A stretch of DNA of 64,000 nt, taken from Asterias rubens (lineage: Eukaryota > Echinodermata > Asteroidea > Forcipulatida > Asteriidae). The position numbers were made by a program, and so were the translations under genes. Within the stretch, counting starts at the first letter, position 1, and every line of letters begins with the position of its first letter. Positions 12,701-27,700 of the stretch are shown here, in pieces. The notes beneath the pieces are model-generated. The model did no database searches and had not been told where the DNA came from. It was given only the letters and a program-made list of their open reading frames with translations. The stretch covers positions 22,013,047-22,077,046 of the forward strand of contig NC_047066.1 in the NCBI RefSeq assembly GCF_902459465.1, read 5' to 3'.

Positions 12701-15700
12701 AATAAAGTACTATAGTTTTTTGAGAAAGGGGTAATTTCTCACTCAAATAATAAAATACTTCAGTTCGAGCATTTTATTTTTGCATCTAAACGCACACAAA
12801 GTAATGCAGCAAGGGTGTTTGTTTGTATGATTCTCTTGCAAATTCGATGACCAATTGCGCCAACATTTTCACAGGTTTGTATGTTTTGCATCATTGGGAT
12901 ACAACAAGTGAGAATACTGGTCTTTGGCAATTATTACCAAACATGTCCAGTGCCTTTAAACCTGGTTATATCTTATCGCAGAATAGCATTGCGGAGGGGG
13001 GGGGTGCAGGTTGGGTTGGGGGGGGGGGGGCAGGGACAGGATCTCCCTACTCAGAACCATTAAACCCTTAAGCCCCAGATAATATTGAACCTCCCAGACA
13101 GGTCATTTACCAATATCGATTAGCTTGTTTGTAAACCAGTCTGTGAAGGTTTATAATTAAATCATAATAGCTCAGCCATATTAATTGGAAAGGAAACTCG
13201 CACGCGATCACAATGTTAATGTGTTGAATGTTTGTGGGGTGCTGTCAGAATTTTGCCAAACTGACGAGCCTGTTGTCATTAAAGGCAAAGTAAACCTGTG
13301 TTTACCGTTGTATTGTTTTAAAGGCAGTGGGCACTATTGGTTATTACTCAAAATAATTATTAGCATGAAACTTTTCTTGGTAACAGGTAATGGGGAGAGG
13401 TTGATAGTATAAAACATTGTGAGAAACGGCTCCCTCTGAAGAAATGTAGTTTCCGAGAAAGAAGTAATTTTCCACGTGTTTGATTTCGGGACCTTAGATT
13501 TAGAATTTGAGGTCTCGAAATCAAGCATCTGAAAGCACACAACTTCGTGTGACAAGGGTGTTTTTTCTTTCATTAGTATCTCGCAACTTCGATGACCGAT
13601 TGAGCTCACATTTTCACAGGTTTGTTATTTTATGCATATGTTGAGATACACTAACTGTGAAGGCTAGTCTTTGACAATTACCAATAGTGTCTAGTGTCTT
13701 TAATCCCATTTAAATGTAGATGCATACAATAATTTTCAATGTGATAATTTAGATTCAAAAGGTGATCGCGTCTTTGAGCTAATCGACGAATTTTGTCAAT
13801 AAGGGCAAAGTATAGGCCTACTTTTGTTTTAATTTAACATGTCAATTGTTTTAATCATACATACATGTAGACGTTTACAATAACACTTGTGAAAAAATGT
13901 TAGTTTTAAAAGGTGGTGGCTTTTTCGCAGGGCACCGAGAATCTAGAACGATGTCCGAGCAGGAAAAATAATCCCTATGGGAATACACAAACTGAGAGGC
14001 GTTACTACAGTAACGCTTCTCAGATTAAAATTAGATTTATTACATAACCACATTACGTCTAAGTGAAATGTTTCTCAAACTATATTACTTTCAAAAGCTG
14101 CTGTAGGCTTTGAACCAAATTTGTTTGTTGCCGTTAAGATTAAGAGTGAGACCAAACGTATAGGCATACCTTCGCTTTAAACCTGTAATGGGCGCTCAAA
14201 TTCGGGTTGGATTGGCATCTAGAATTTCTAATTAATCTACGATCACAAGATTTAGTTTTGTTTTACCAAATTGCAGGCCTGTATGCTTCGTTTTTGAAAG
14301 GGCAAGGGGACCAAGGCATTTTCTCCTAGGTAAAGGGCACCCTATATGAGGGGATTGTAAATTTCTACTGTGGCATTTCACGGGCACCAAGGCAATGACC
14401 AGGGGCAACGGAGGCAATTGCCTTCGTTGCCTCCGTGAAGTATCAGGCCTGATATAGCGTGTATTATAATATGCAATGAGTCTGTATAATTGCTTTATAT
14501 AGGATTTCAGGCATTGCATGGTGAGGTATCAATAATTATATATTTTGTCTGCGGTTATTTAGAGAACTTGTCTTGGTGTCTAGTTGATATTATCAAGAGA
14601 TTTGAGTACATAGAATTTGAAAGGAAGATTTGATTTCAGCGAAAATATAATTTGTCTTCGCTCGAGATGTTTTCTCTGTTTCGATACGAACAAGTCATGC
14701 TCAGTCTATTGTGAGATTACTATGTTGACGTCTGCTGTGACTGGTTTATAGTGCCAGCGAGCCATTAAGTCATTTGAACATAACACCGTTTTATTAACAA
14801 TTCTCAGAATCACTTTAAAAAAGGACGCCAATAAATCACTATCGCTTGAACCGTTTTCTGACTGTAATACTATCTCCATACAAAAACTATTATGGATAAT
14901 TTCCCTGATGTATTTCAGACGTGTGGATTACCAACTAGATAACAGAAACTAGCATTGGATGATGTCAAACACCAACCACAAGTAATGAATTAAGATATCA
15001 AAACACGGAAGAGCATGTATCGTGAACTTTTATAAGAAAGTGATCTTTGTCGCCTTTTTTCTTAAAAAAGAATTGATGCCGAAGACACGCATGTGTTGTT
15101 CCGTTTTAGAGTCGCGGTCTAATTCAAGGAATTACACTCTTATAAAATCGAATATAGGGGTCAAGGCCAAATCGCATCTCCTTTAGCTACGTTACAAGAA
15201 AGATATAAGTGGTTTACGGGAGAAAAACTGGTTTACGAGAAAGATTTTACTAGTTTGCGAAAAAAGGATTTGTTATCGCTTTGAAGTGTTTAAGCACCTT
15301 CAAAATTGGCATGCGATAAAAGGAAATTAATGTCAATATAAATTATTAGTTGTTAATTTATTCTGCTATACAAGCCGGATCACATGTCAAGTTTTTTTTC
15401 CTCATTATCTTGTAGCCCTTCAAACGTACCGTATATCTAATTTGAACCGTCACAACTTATTACAAAAAGTAAGCCATTCCTAAGGTTGCCATATCAACGG
15501 ATAAGCAATCAGCTTTGTGCATGTCCTACATGCGGAAATTTCACCTTTGTGTTTCTTATCGTTACCTTATTGGAAACTACAGCATGATATTGAGAGTGGG
15601 TCTAGGTCTTAATGAGACTGTTAATAGGAAACAGCATTGACCCATATTTTCCTCTAATTGATTGATCAGTCAAAACCAGGGATCCATGGCTGGGCCATCT

Positions 15701-18700
15701 GAATATTCCCCTGTATAAACAGTATTAATAATGCAAACAAATTGAATCTTTTTTGTTTGCCTTGGTAGCCGTATAGCCATGACCGTTTTTTGTTCAAACC
15801 TTTCAGTCTATAAGGTAAATGAATTAGATTTTGTTTAGGGGGAAATGCAATATTTTTTGCCAAACAGAGGCCATCCATGCAGTATAACGTCACTGTAGTC
15901 AAGTGGTTAGCCTGCAGCACTTGCAATAACAAAGATGTGGGTTCGAATCCTGGGAAGTAAACTTTGCCCGATAAATGACAGATGATGCCCATCGCAATGT
16001 ACCCGTACTTTAAAACTAATTGTTTTCATCTGGTAAAAGTACCGGCCTTAAAATCCTGTCAAGAATTCCTGAGATTTCAAGAAAACAATGAAGACGAACG
16101 GGGGTGGTACACCATGCCTCAAATTGAGCACTAAATACGGCTATTTAGCTTATTGCTTATTTCACAATTTCTTTATTATTTTGTGCAGTTCATCATTCAC
16201 GACATCAAACCAATGTTTATATATTACATGAGAGAGATTTGCTGTTGCCAGCTTGGCGTTTATTTTACACTGTGTGTGCTTTGCCGAGTTGGGAGGATCA
16301 TTTCCGTAGGATTTGAAAAGTTGAATGGTGGGAGTATGAAACCATGGTATAACAACTAGGCGAGGTTTGCGCTGGTACCGTGGGAAAATCTCTTCAGTGG
16401 GTCATCTGAACAATATAAATACTAGTAATAGGGGTTTTGGGGCGTACAAGCCAGAATTGTGTTGAAGATGGATCTACTGTTTAAATTTGTTTCATGATAC
16501 CCTTTAGTAAAACGGAGGTATCGTTATTGAAACGCCCACAGTGGTTTGAACGAGAGATATATTGTCATTCGCTTGTCAACTTAGTAAAAATTGTAGTGGT
16601 TTTTCATCTGTCTTTAGCTTTTTTAGAGAGCCACTTTATGATTCATGGCCCCCAGGGTTGGATGTGTCTTATTATTTTTGTTGTTAAATACTTAACCCGA
16701 AGAGGAATTTGGCAAAGTGGTATTTTGGGTACGTAGTTGAAGTCATGGTGGGAAAGTAGAAGATCGGGCGTTGAATAAACGTTTTAAATTAATTATTCAC
16801 AAAACAAAATATGCAAATTCTCGTTACTAAAGATTTGCATAAAGTGAATAATTACTCTAAACGTTTACTTAACGCTCGATTTGTGCACACCATGACTCCA
16901 ACTACGTACCCAAAATACCACCTCGCCAAATTTCTGTTCGGGTGACATCTTAATATAATTCTTTGGATAAAAGGATCTCAAGAAGATACATCCAGCCCCG
17001 GGGGCCACGAAGAACAACGTGGCTCTCTAAACAATACAAAGATAGGTGAAGGAAATTCTAGATGCAATATTCCAATTAATTGATTGATAAGTGCATGAAT
17101 AATAAGCTCTCTTGAGCATACCTTGCTCCCCAAACTGTCGTGTTTTTATAACTTGCTATAAATGACCTTTGAAAATCGTAAAGATCTTGACTCTTCACAA
17201 ACAGTATTCCTTATCAATTAAATCAGTCAAACTTACTTAATTCATGTTTACATAGAAAAAGAGTTATATATCTTTACTGATTTTAAGTAAAGATTTACAA
17301 AATAACTACAGTTCACACTTTGCATCGGGGATATTTTGTTCTCATTCATATATACCGATGTGTGTGAGCACTGTAAACTCGGAACTTTTCCAAGTTTTGT
17401 GAAATATCAAGTCACAGGCATATTACTCGGGTAGGATTCGAACCAAGGACCTCTGCAATTATAGAGTAGTATCATACCAACTAGGATGTTCGTAAACAAC
17501 AACTGCAAATTTTGTAAGCCTGTGTAAAAAAAACATTTGTGTGTACGCAAATGCACGAATTTTCGCCCGTGCCCATTCCAATTTAGAAGTATTGTTTTAA
17601 ACTTGAGTCAAGTACCAAAAGACCAATGAAATACTCAGTCTGAGATACTACTACTGAAGACGAGCGTAGCATGATCGAAACGTCGTTACCAATTATATAC
17701 CAAAAGTCAAACGAAATGTTCCATCTGAGATACTGCTATTTTGGTTTGCTAAATTCCAGAAGACGGGCAAAACCTGTTCGAAACGTCGACACCAGTTATA
17801 TACCAAAAGTCCAAAGAAATGTTCCATCTGAGATACTACTATTTTGGTTTGCTAAATTCCTGAAGACGAACAAAGCATGTTCGAAACGTCGATACCAATT
17901 ATTTACCAAAAGTAAAAAAGAAAATGTTTCATCTGAGATACTACTATTTTGGTTTGCTAAATTCCTGAAGACGAGCAGAGCATACTCGAAACGTCGATAC
18001 CAAAATAGCGACTCTTTATACAGGCCTATCACTCACTCACAAGAGATTTAAATATGGTACCTGCAAGTGTACCAGTAATAAAGTAAAAGGACTTTCATAA
18101 AAGTACACGTAACTCCAATTAAGTCGTTGTCCTCTGGAAATAATATGACCTCGACCGTGGTCTGAAGCAAAAATTGACAGAATAATTGTTTGTTGATCGT
18201 AAATCTAGAGGATCAACCATTTTTTATACTGTTGTTCATAAAAACAATTCAAAGAGGGACTTTTTTTTAGGCCTGTAGGCTGGGAGGTAAATGTAGTTTG
18301 AGGATATAATTCTATGCGAATTCAGTCGACCATTAAAAATGAATATTGCAGCTGACAATTTCTGCATGGCTTGTTGGTCATAAAAACAATTCAAAGAGGG
18401 ACTTTTTTTTAGGCCTGTAGGCTGGGAGGTAAATGTAGTTTGAGGATATAATTCTATGCGAATTCAGTCGACCATTAAAAATGAATATTGCAGCTGACAA
18501 TTACTGCATGGCTTAATGGTGGATTCTCCAACCCCTGTATGACTGAGGTAAATGTCCTCCGGTAAAGGACTTAATGTGTTTTCACATTGTGAGACCTGTG
18601 GTATCAAGATTGATGTCAGGTCCCAAGCCAATATTACATGCTCTGCACTTTTCACTTCTAAACTCATCACAATCAGCTTTAAGACTGACCTGGAGGGTCT

Positions 18701-21700
18701 CAGCTGACAAATTTATATTAAAATGCACGTGTTGGGCTTTAGAGGAAGTATTCCAGCTTCAGGTGCGCAGCGGCATCACCAGACCTGATAGTCTGTGAGG
18801 TGGACAATGGGGAAGCTTAGAATTAAAGGAGGCACTAGTTTGACTACGTTTAAACCTTTAGAACTTTTTACAAAAAATACAAGTTGACAGGTAATGTTAA
18901 GGGAAAGAAATTGTCATTGAATGATGATTTTGGCGAGTAGCACGTGTTAAGCAATCAAGCTAGTTTCTTAGGCACAATTTCGACTAATTAGCAGCTCTAT
19001 GAAATTGGCCTTTGGTCGTAAGGGGAACATAGTTGCTTGACTGTGGATGCAATGGTTTGGGGCTAAATTCAATATCGTAAACTTAAGAAACAATAAAGGT
19101 GGACATGTGGAGGTGGACATGTGGGGGTTCTAGGGGTATAGACAATTCTGACATTTGCTGCCCCCCACCCCCACACACACCCTCTACAGGTGCTTATATG
19201 ACCCGGGGTCATATTTTGTGAAATTGTTTAATTGAACTACATGTTTGGTATTGTCATGTGTTAAGTTACATATAAAGGGGAATTACACCACGTCTGACTT
19301 CATTTAATACCGGTAAAATTGTTATCGATAGAATGTCATTATTACCATTTATAAATTATGCATTTGTGTGGATGATTTTTATTAACCATTTCCCATGGCT
19401 CCGTCTATGCGCAAATAATGTATTTGTTCAATTTGCACACCCGACTTTTACTTGGTTTTATTCTCTATAAACGAGTCCTGAAAGATTATGCTGTAGGCCC
19501 TACTTGGAAATGAAAAAGAGTGACACCGACAACTACATTAAAGGGCAGTTAACTAACCAGTCTTAACATCAATGGCGACAAGTACTTTTGGTTATAGATG
19601 CCTTAGTAGCAACTTTCTATTCTGTGAAGCATTTTGAGAAACATTTTACTTCGAAGTAATGTGGTTATGGATTGGGTTATTTTTGTGTGGGTTATGGGTT
19701 ATTATTATTATTTTTTGTTAATTTTATTTATAAACACTATTTTAATCAACTTCCCGAACATTTTGTAAAAAATGTTCAACCAAAATATAATGTTCACAGC
19801 CACTCTACCAGGTATTCTTCCCTTTTACATTTCTTAAAGTTTAGGACCTCTGCCTTTAAACATAGCATTATGCACTCTGGGCCTCTCCACTGGTTCGAGC
19901 CAGACTCAGTTCAGTTTTCAACGTAATCTTAAGTCATTCCTTCTTCAAAATGGACTTTCTTTTTTCACTCTGTAATCTTGTTTTCATTTGCATTCTTACT
20001 TGAGTGTAGGACCTAACCAATAGAATGTTGTGGGTCTTTGTTGTCCAGGTCTTTGTTAGTCTTGTGCTTCGTGCTTTGTCTGCTCAGTCTGTATTAACTC
20101 TATTGTATTTGTATTGGATCTTTTATTTGTATGGGCACTCCCTAAAGCAAGCTGTGCTTACTTGGTTCATGGAGGAAGAAAATAGAAGAAGTCACATCAC
20201 CCAGCCTCTTATCTCATAACCAATCAGCACCCCCAATTTCCTGCATTGTGTGTATAACTTTGCTAACATCGTATTTATATTGAATCAGGAACTGGAAATA
20301 AATGTTGTTGAACTGAACTGAACTGAACTATGTTAAAAATATATCAGTTTTATTGCTCCAAAATTTGAACCTGAGAACCGTTACTGATTCTTATCAGGGT
20401 TTATTTTTCCTGCATGTATTCCTCCGGATTTTCGGCAAATAGCTACCTCAAAAATGCGACCCTTTGAATGAACTTTGACAACGTTTATTGTATACATCCA
20501 CCTTCATTGACTAATTCAATCGAACATTCCAAAAACCAAAGGTAGGGTCTATACCTTTAGAATGTGACTCACTGTTTAAAGGTAAAACTAGCATAGAGAC
20601 AAGCCAATGCGGCTAAGCACATCATGAGAAGTTACTTAGAAACGTCTCAAGGATTCGTTGTGACGGGTTCTTTACGGGAGAAGATGAGCTGAGTGCAACT
20701 TGCCAATGATCTATCACCGTAGCATGTTGTGGATGATAGATCATCAGGTATAAGATGGATTTAATTTGATGAGCTGAGCCTTGGAGATTTTGTAGTTCAG
20801 TAGCTGAGTCTGTCCAGATAGACTATTTGAAGCATATCCGTGCATTGATTTACATGACATAGACGTTTGTCTTACTGGCCTAAACACTTGGCCCAATTTC
20901 ACAGAGCTGCTGAAGCAGAAAATATTTCTTAACAACTGTCTGCTAAGCATAAATGAGCAAGATACCAGTAAAAGCTTACCCTGGCAAGCATACTTTTGTT
21001 ATGCTTAGCTACTTTTTGTGCTTTAGCAGCTCTATGAAATTGGGCCCTGCTTTGAAACGGTATTTTCAAGGGAACAATGTTGGAGGGAAAGAAACACACT
21101 TTCGAGGAACACAATAACTTGGGTTCACGCAACCTGTTTAAAAACCTAGATTCTGCGACAGTTTGACCCAATTCTTAGTCATCTTGACTCATTTCTTGGT
21201 CACCTTGACCATGTCTTGGTCATTTGACACACATTCTGCGTCTTATTTACCACGATCTATACTACTGTTATTCAGCTTATAAATATGTAAGATTGGAAAA
21301 TCTTTAAAAGGTTTTCGATCATTTACAATTTATGTATGTATTTTTCCTTTAACATATTCATATCTGAAAGGTTATGTATAGCGTGTGAATACCGCATACT
21401 GGTGTCCCGTTTGTCTGGGTAATTTAACAGCTCAGGGGATTTTGTTCAGGGCTACCGTCGAGGTTTTAATAACAGTAGACCTAGTTTCACAGACGGTAAA
21501 AAAATAATTGTGAGCCTGTTTGCACAAGGATTTCTTCAGTTGTTTGAAGAAGGTATCCATCTTTCATCTGGTGTTTTCTTGTGGATTCCTCCATCTGTGA
21601 TTCACAGACTCGGGATTTATTCGAAATCGCATATCAGTTTCTTTAGCTATTATTTTGGTTTGGGAAGCTAAATTGTAAAGCCTTTTCGGCCAACATTTGC

Positions 21701-24700
21701 GATGCAATGAGTGAGATACCAGCATAAACAACATATCATCCGCATTCCAAATGACTAGTCGGCGTCAATTTGGTAGGGAGTCAAGGGGAAGGTCACAAAA
21801 TAGGTTGGGTATTAGCCAGGTTTTTCGTTCCCTCGAATGTATGTTTCGTCCCCTCGAAATAATTTTTCGTTCCCTCAAAAAAAAACCGTTCCTTTGAAAC
21901 AATTCTCGTTGCCACTCAAGAAAGTTTCTTCCCCTCATGTTATTATTCCGTAGTATTAAAATGGCCATGGTAACGTAGAAAAGAACTAGCCTTGAAACAT
22001 TGTTGCTTGGCATAATATACTAGCAGTTTTGTGTTTTTTAATCCACTATTTTTTTTGTGGCTCAGAAGACCTTCTAATACTGAAGTTTATTTGTTTAACT
22101 CCATAGAGTGGCAGATATATACTGGTCTATGTAAAACTACTACACAAATGGGGTTAAATAGACACAATTGGAATTGTCACACATATCAACAAAATATTAA
22201 AATGTGCACGGTGCCAAAAAAACACTAATTTATGCACAAAGAATCACATTTGTGTTATTTGAACGAGACCTTTGATGTTAGTTTTGAATCTCTGTTTGGT
22301 ATCTTAATGAGACCAATCCAATGGTGGTAGCATTGCCTCCCCCCCCCCGTCTGCAGTGTACCAATGTTGTCCTTGTACCCTTTTATTCCACAGCCGGGGG
22401 TCGATCTCACAAAGAGTTAGGACTAGTTCTAAAGGTAGTCCTAACTAGTACTAGTCCTAACTTACTAGTCCTGTGAGATATTAAAAACTTAAGTCTATAT
22501 GTAGTCCTAAGTTAGGACGAGTAACTTGTTAAGATAAGACTAACTATAGTCTTAACTCCTATGTGAAATCCAGCCAAGGGATTACATTAGCGTTCGAACT
22601 CAAAACACGTTTGGTATAGCGAGCAATCAGTTATTGGAACTGCTGAAACCAAGTCTAGGTTCGAGGAAGTCATTTAAGTCATTCGGCATCGCTGTAAAAC
22701 TACACAGTTGACTATGTCACTGATTGGTATCATAACAATTCATTGAGTCTACTACACCATTATGAGGTGAGACACGTTTGGCATGGTGGGCAATCGGTTA
22801 TGAACCTGAAACCAAGTCTAGGTTAAGAAGTATCTCAAGTCATTAGGCATCGCTGTTAAGTTACACATAGGCCCTTTTCGAAACCACGGCCTCGGCTTCA
22901 AATTCGGCTCGGGCTAGATTTGCCCCGAGACTGTTTTGACATTTTGAGCGTGCTTTTGCGTAAACGCGCTCAGGGCTTCAGACGGCCTGAAGCGAATCCA
23001 AAGCCGAAGCCGTGGTTTCTGAAAGGGCCGGCTATAGTGACTTATCCCTGATGTCACTGATTAGTCCATAAACAATGCATTGACTCTACATCATTATGTG
23101 GTGAATCATTGCTATGAATCACCAAAAAGACATTGCTTTCCCAATAAGTGACACCATCATTTTTAGGATGATGTCAGTTTAACTACAACAAGTATTATGT
23201 TACATAATTTAAAGGCACTGGGCACGTTTGGTAATTGTCAAAGACAAGTGTTCTTACTTGGTGTATCCCAACGTATGCATCAAATAAGAAACCTGTGAAC
23301 GTTAAGGCTCAATTGGTCATCGAACTTGCAAGAAAAAATTAAACTTTGTGTGCTTTCAGATACCTAATAAAAGGTTTCAGACTTAAAGGCGTTAAATATT
23401 TGTTTGAGAAATAACCTCTTTCTCAAAAACTACGTTACTTCAGAGGGAGCCATTTCTCGCAATGTTTTGTACTATAAACAGCTCTCTCATTGCTCGTTAC
23501 CAAAAGAAGTAAGTTTTCATGCTATAACAACTATTTTGCGTAATTTACCAATAGTGTCCAGTGCCTTTCAGACCCGCCTCTTTCCATGTAAATTTCTACC
23601 AGGTGCGCTATGATCTTGATGTAATAGTGCTTTGTGCAAATTGTTATTGTTTTGTTATGTTCTTGTTTTATCAAGTAACACAACAGTGGGCATCTAAAAT
23701 CACACTTTTATGTGTGTCGTATTCCCTGCATGATCAATCACAATATTATGACTACTTAAACGCTAAGTGCGAATCGGGACCAGACTATAATCTCCTCCCT
23801 ATCTTTTGTAACACTAATTGAAATTGGATCAAAGATTACGGTACCACCACGGTAAAGATTCAATCAAGGTACATAGGATGGAAAGATGTTGCGCTGTCTG
23901 TTTAGTTTCTTTTGTACCACCCTCTCTCTTGTGAATTCAGAGTCCTTGATTAAGACAGGCCGTATAGAAGTTCGTAAATTAATCATGACTGATCTGAATT
24001 TAATTAAAAACAGCCTTGAATTAGTTACAGATGAAGGAGGTACTTCAACAAAATAATCATCATTAGCAAATATTACGTGCAAGGCCAACCGTCTCCATCA
24101 TCCACAGTTATTATTTTGTGTAGATTCATTTTTTTTTCTACGGATCTCCGGAAATGCCATGACCTTCTGTAGAATCACAGTTCGCAAAGGCCCTTTTCGA
24201 AGACACGGCGTCTGAACCAGATTCGGCTCAGACTAGCTTGGCCCCGCGGTTGTTTTACAATATTGCGCGTGCTTTGAGTTCAGGGCTTCAGACTCAGACG
24301 AGAGAACGGAGCCCGGAAGCCGATTCAAAAGCCGAATCCTAGAATTAAAAAAGCATCTCTAATTCTTGTAGATTGGTTGCCATTTTGGATTCACTGTTTA
24401 CGGGGCTCTGGAAATGCCACCTTAATAATTTTAGATCCACGTAGATCCACACTACGCGTCGTAATGAAGAGTCAAAATACGGAGCCCTAGAAGTACTATC
24501 TGATTAATTTGTATTTTGTAAACACTGAATACTTTCCCAAAATTTTTTTAAACTATACATGGTTGTTCCTGCAAGTTTGTTAACTTTAGATTTTCTTATA
24601 CTAGCACAAGGAACTGCATGCCGTTTTATCCTCTGCACTAATTACAAACAGAACCTTTTAGATGATGTGTGTTTATTGTTTTAGTTGTAGTGACGGACAC

Positions 24701-27700
24701 AGTGAAGGCCGGAACCCAAAATGGTGAAAAATTCAACAAAGATGGTAAACACTCACATCTGCACAAACGGCTGGCATAATTAAAATGACACTCTTATTTC
24801 ACTTCATTGTTTGCATGTGCGTTATGTATGTGGCAGTTGTTGAGGTAGTGAAGCTTGTCATTTTGATGTTTATTTAGGGTACTTCTCACTTTATTGCATT
24901 AATAACACCAAGCAAAAGCTCGTCTGTTCCTCAAAAGCTAACACATCTGATTTTCTTTAGCACCTTTTTCCATTATTTAGTGTCATCGCCGTGCACTGGT
25001 TTCATTTACGATGAGTGTTAAACTTCAACATTCGGTCTATCTCGAATGTGGTATATTTGTTCTGAATTAAACGAACTTTGGTTTGCTTTAAGGGCACTGG
25101 ACACCTTTGGTAATTGTCAAAGACCAGTCTTCTCGCTTGGTGTATCCACACATGCATTAAACAACAAACCTTTGAAAATGTGGACTCAATTGGTCATCGA
25201 ATTTTCGAATTGGTCATCGAAAGTTTGTGTGCTTTTTAATAGATGCCTAATATAATAAGGTTTCAGGCCGGAAGTTCTTTGAGTGAGAAACTACCTCTTT
25301 CTCAAAAACTACGTTACTTCAGCTCGCCAATGCTCGTTGTTTTTACACTAGCAGTTTTTTCGAGTAATTACCAACATTGTCCAGTGACTTTAAATCCAGG
25401 CATGATTATGCCTTAATAAAGCCATGAACTTGTATTGTGTGGTGAGATCGACTGAAGCATACAAGAGCATGCACCACTTTAAACACTTTTATGCATCACA
25501 AATCCATGTACCATTCAAGCACCTCCTCACTTCGGTTTTACAGCATCTGCATCATCAACTCACATGCGGCTGTGGCTCCGACTTGATCGCCATGATGACA
25601 TACGTGTAAGCTTATGTGGCTCATAGCAACACCCTTAGAGGCAGCCATAGTTTAAGTCAACAAGTGTCACGTGATACTACACAGTCACAACCAAGTACCT
25701 GCACTCCCTGCACGGTGTAAAATTAAAACCAACACCCATGAATGCATACACGGAATGGTTGTAGCATGTTCTTTGACACATACACTCTATTCCGGGTCAG
25801 AGTTTACCAAGATCCGGGTCCAGTAGAGCCTTATCTATTTCTGGGTAGTATAACTCGGAATCCATGTCCGAATAATACGCAGAAGGGGTTTATAGTTGCA
25901 TTTACTGATTTACGGGTCAACCTGGAAATGGTTCAGGCTCATGAGATCCGGAATCCGGGTCAACTCTGACTCAGCAGCCGATTTCACGAAACGCTAGGAT
26001 TAATCCTATCTCGAGTTGGGACGAGCAACTCATCCTAACTTAGGACGGGTTCAATGCGTCCTGACGTCTATGGATACGGAACTTAACTCATCCTAAGTTA
26101 TAAGATTAATCCTAAGTTAGGAAGAGTTTGGTGACATCAACGGCAGGAGTTTTTAGAGTGTATAACAATATCCAAAACTAAACTATTTAAAGGCTTGAAT
26201 CTCTCAAACTTTTTCAATCAATTTACAAAACCATTAACCATTATATATATCAAACAGGTGCTCTGCTCAGTAAACCAAAAGCGTCTCATCTACTTGAGAG
26301 TTTGGTAGGAAATTATGGCCCAACCACGATACGGCCTGTATACAATGCCTCCCAGCCTACCAGGGTCGCCATTAGGATATTTGTCACCCAAGTGATTGAA
26401 CTGGTAAGAATTTTAGAAATTAATGTTTTTTTCTCATTCCTGTGTTTAACACAGCTGCGTTTCTAAGACGTGTGCATTTCATTATAAATGATTATGGTTT
26501 ACAAATTTCTCTTATTTACTTTCACATGGAGTGCAAATAGTTGTTTGCCCCCTCTGAAACTTGAAACACCCCCCTCTAGAAATATGGAGTGGCGTAGTTT
26601 ATGGTATCAATCAATATGACCCATTAAAAAATGATTGTGGTTTTAAAATATCTTTCTGTGCTCAGTACATGAGTGCAACTAGTTTTATGGCCTCTCTGAG
26701 ACCGCAACCCCGTCTCACCCCCTTAGAAATGTGGAGTGGCACAATTTAGGGTATCAATCAATAAGACTCATTGAAAATGATTGTGGTTTCCTAATTGTCC
26801 TTAAGTGTTAAAGCCATTGGACCCTTTCGGTACAGGAAAAAAAAAAGTTCACAGAGTAAGTAATTTACAGGGTTTACAGAAGGTAGTGGTGAAATACTTC
26901 TCTTGAAATATTATTCCATGAAATGCTTTACTTTTTGAAAAAAACAGTAAAACAATATCAATTCTCGTTAACGAGTTATTTTAAACACGTGTCATGACAC
27001 GGCGAAACGCGCGGATATAAAGGTGGGTTTTCCCGTTATTTTCTCCCGACTCCGATTACCGATTAAGCCCAAATTTTCACAGGTTTGTTATTTGATATAG
27101 AAGTTGTGATACACGAAGTGTGGGCCTTGGACAATACTGTTTACCGAAAGGGTCCAATGGCTTTAAGTAGGCCTACATGACTGCAAATAGTTTTCTTCCT
27201 TTTCTGAGACGTACTCCCTTATTAGGTAAGCGTTGAAAGGCAAAGTTTAGGATATCAATGAATCTAACTCATCCAGGTCATTGCACTTAGGAGCAAATGG
27301 CTTAATATTAGTCGTTAGATGATTGATTGACACACACTCCATCTCAGGGTTAAAAAATCAATACACCTTTACCAATTCAACAATCATAATAGACCTACCC
27401 GTAATTGTTATATCAAATTAGTAAATGTGTCCGTTCCTAAAAGGTTTCTTTATTGAACTCATTATGTCTGTACAATGTTTGCAATAACCAAGTTGTACTA
27501 ATTGGAAAAGGCTTTTCTGTGCAAGTTAAAGCCTCATAACATCTTTCTTGTGTATCGATGCTTACTTTAAGTCAATGTGTCCGGTGCCTAAAAGGTTCAC
27601 TTATTGAGCTCATTCCAAAACATTGTCTAATAGCCAAAAGTCAATACTTAGATCCGAAGTGAGTAACAACCACTCAGCTTCCAATTGTTAAGTTGGTACA

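Noticed and set aside
15666..15992. 108-codon minus-strand frame
   Set aside because: It runs through a tRNA-like SINE head and shows no domain.
17654..18051. 126-codon protein-coding repeat over the ribozyme-like array
   Set aside because: The frame is a by-product of the tandem units and shows no domain; RNA structure explains the conserved blocks better.
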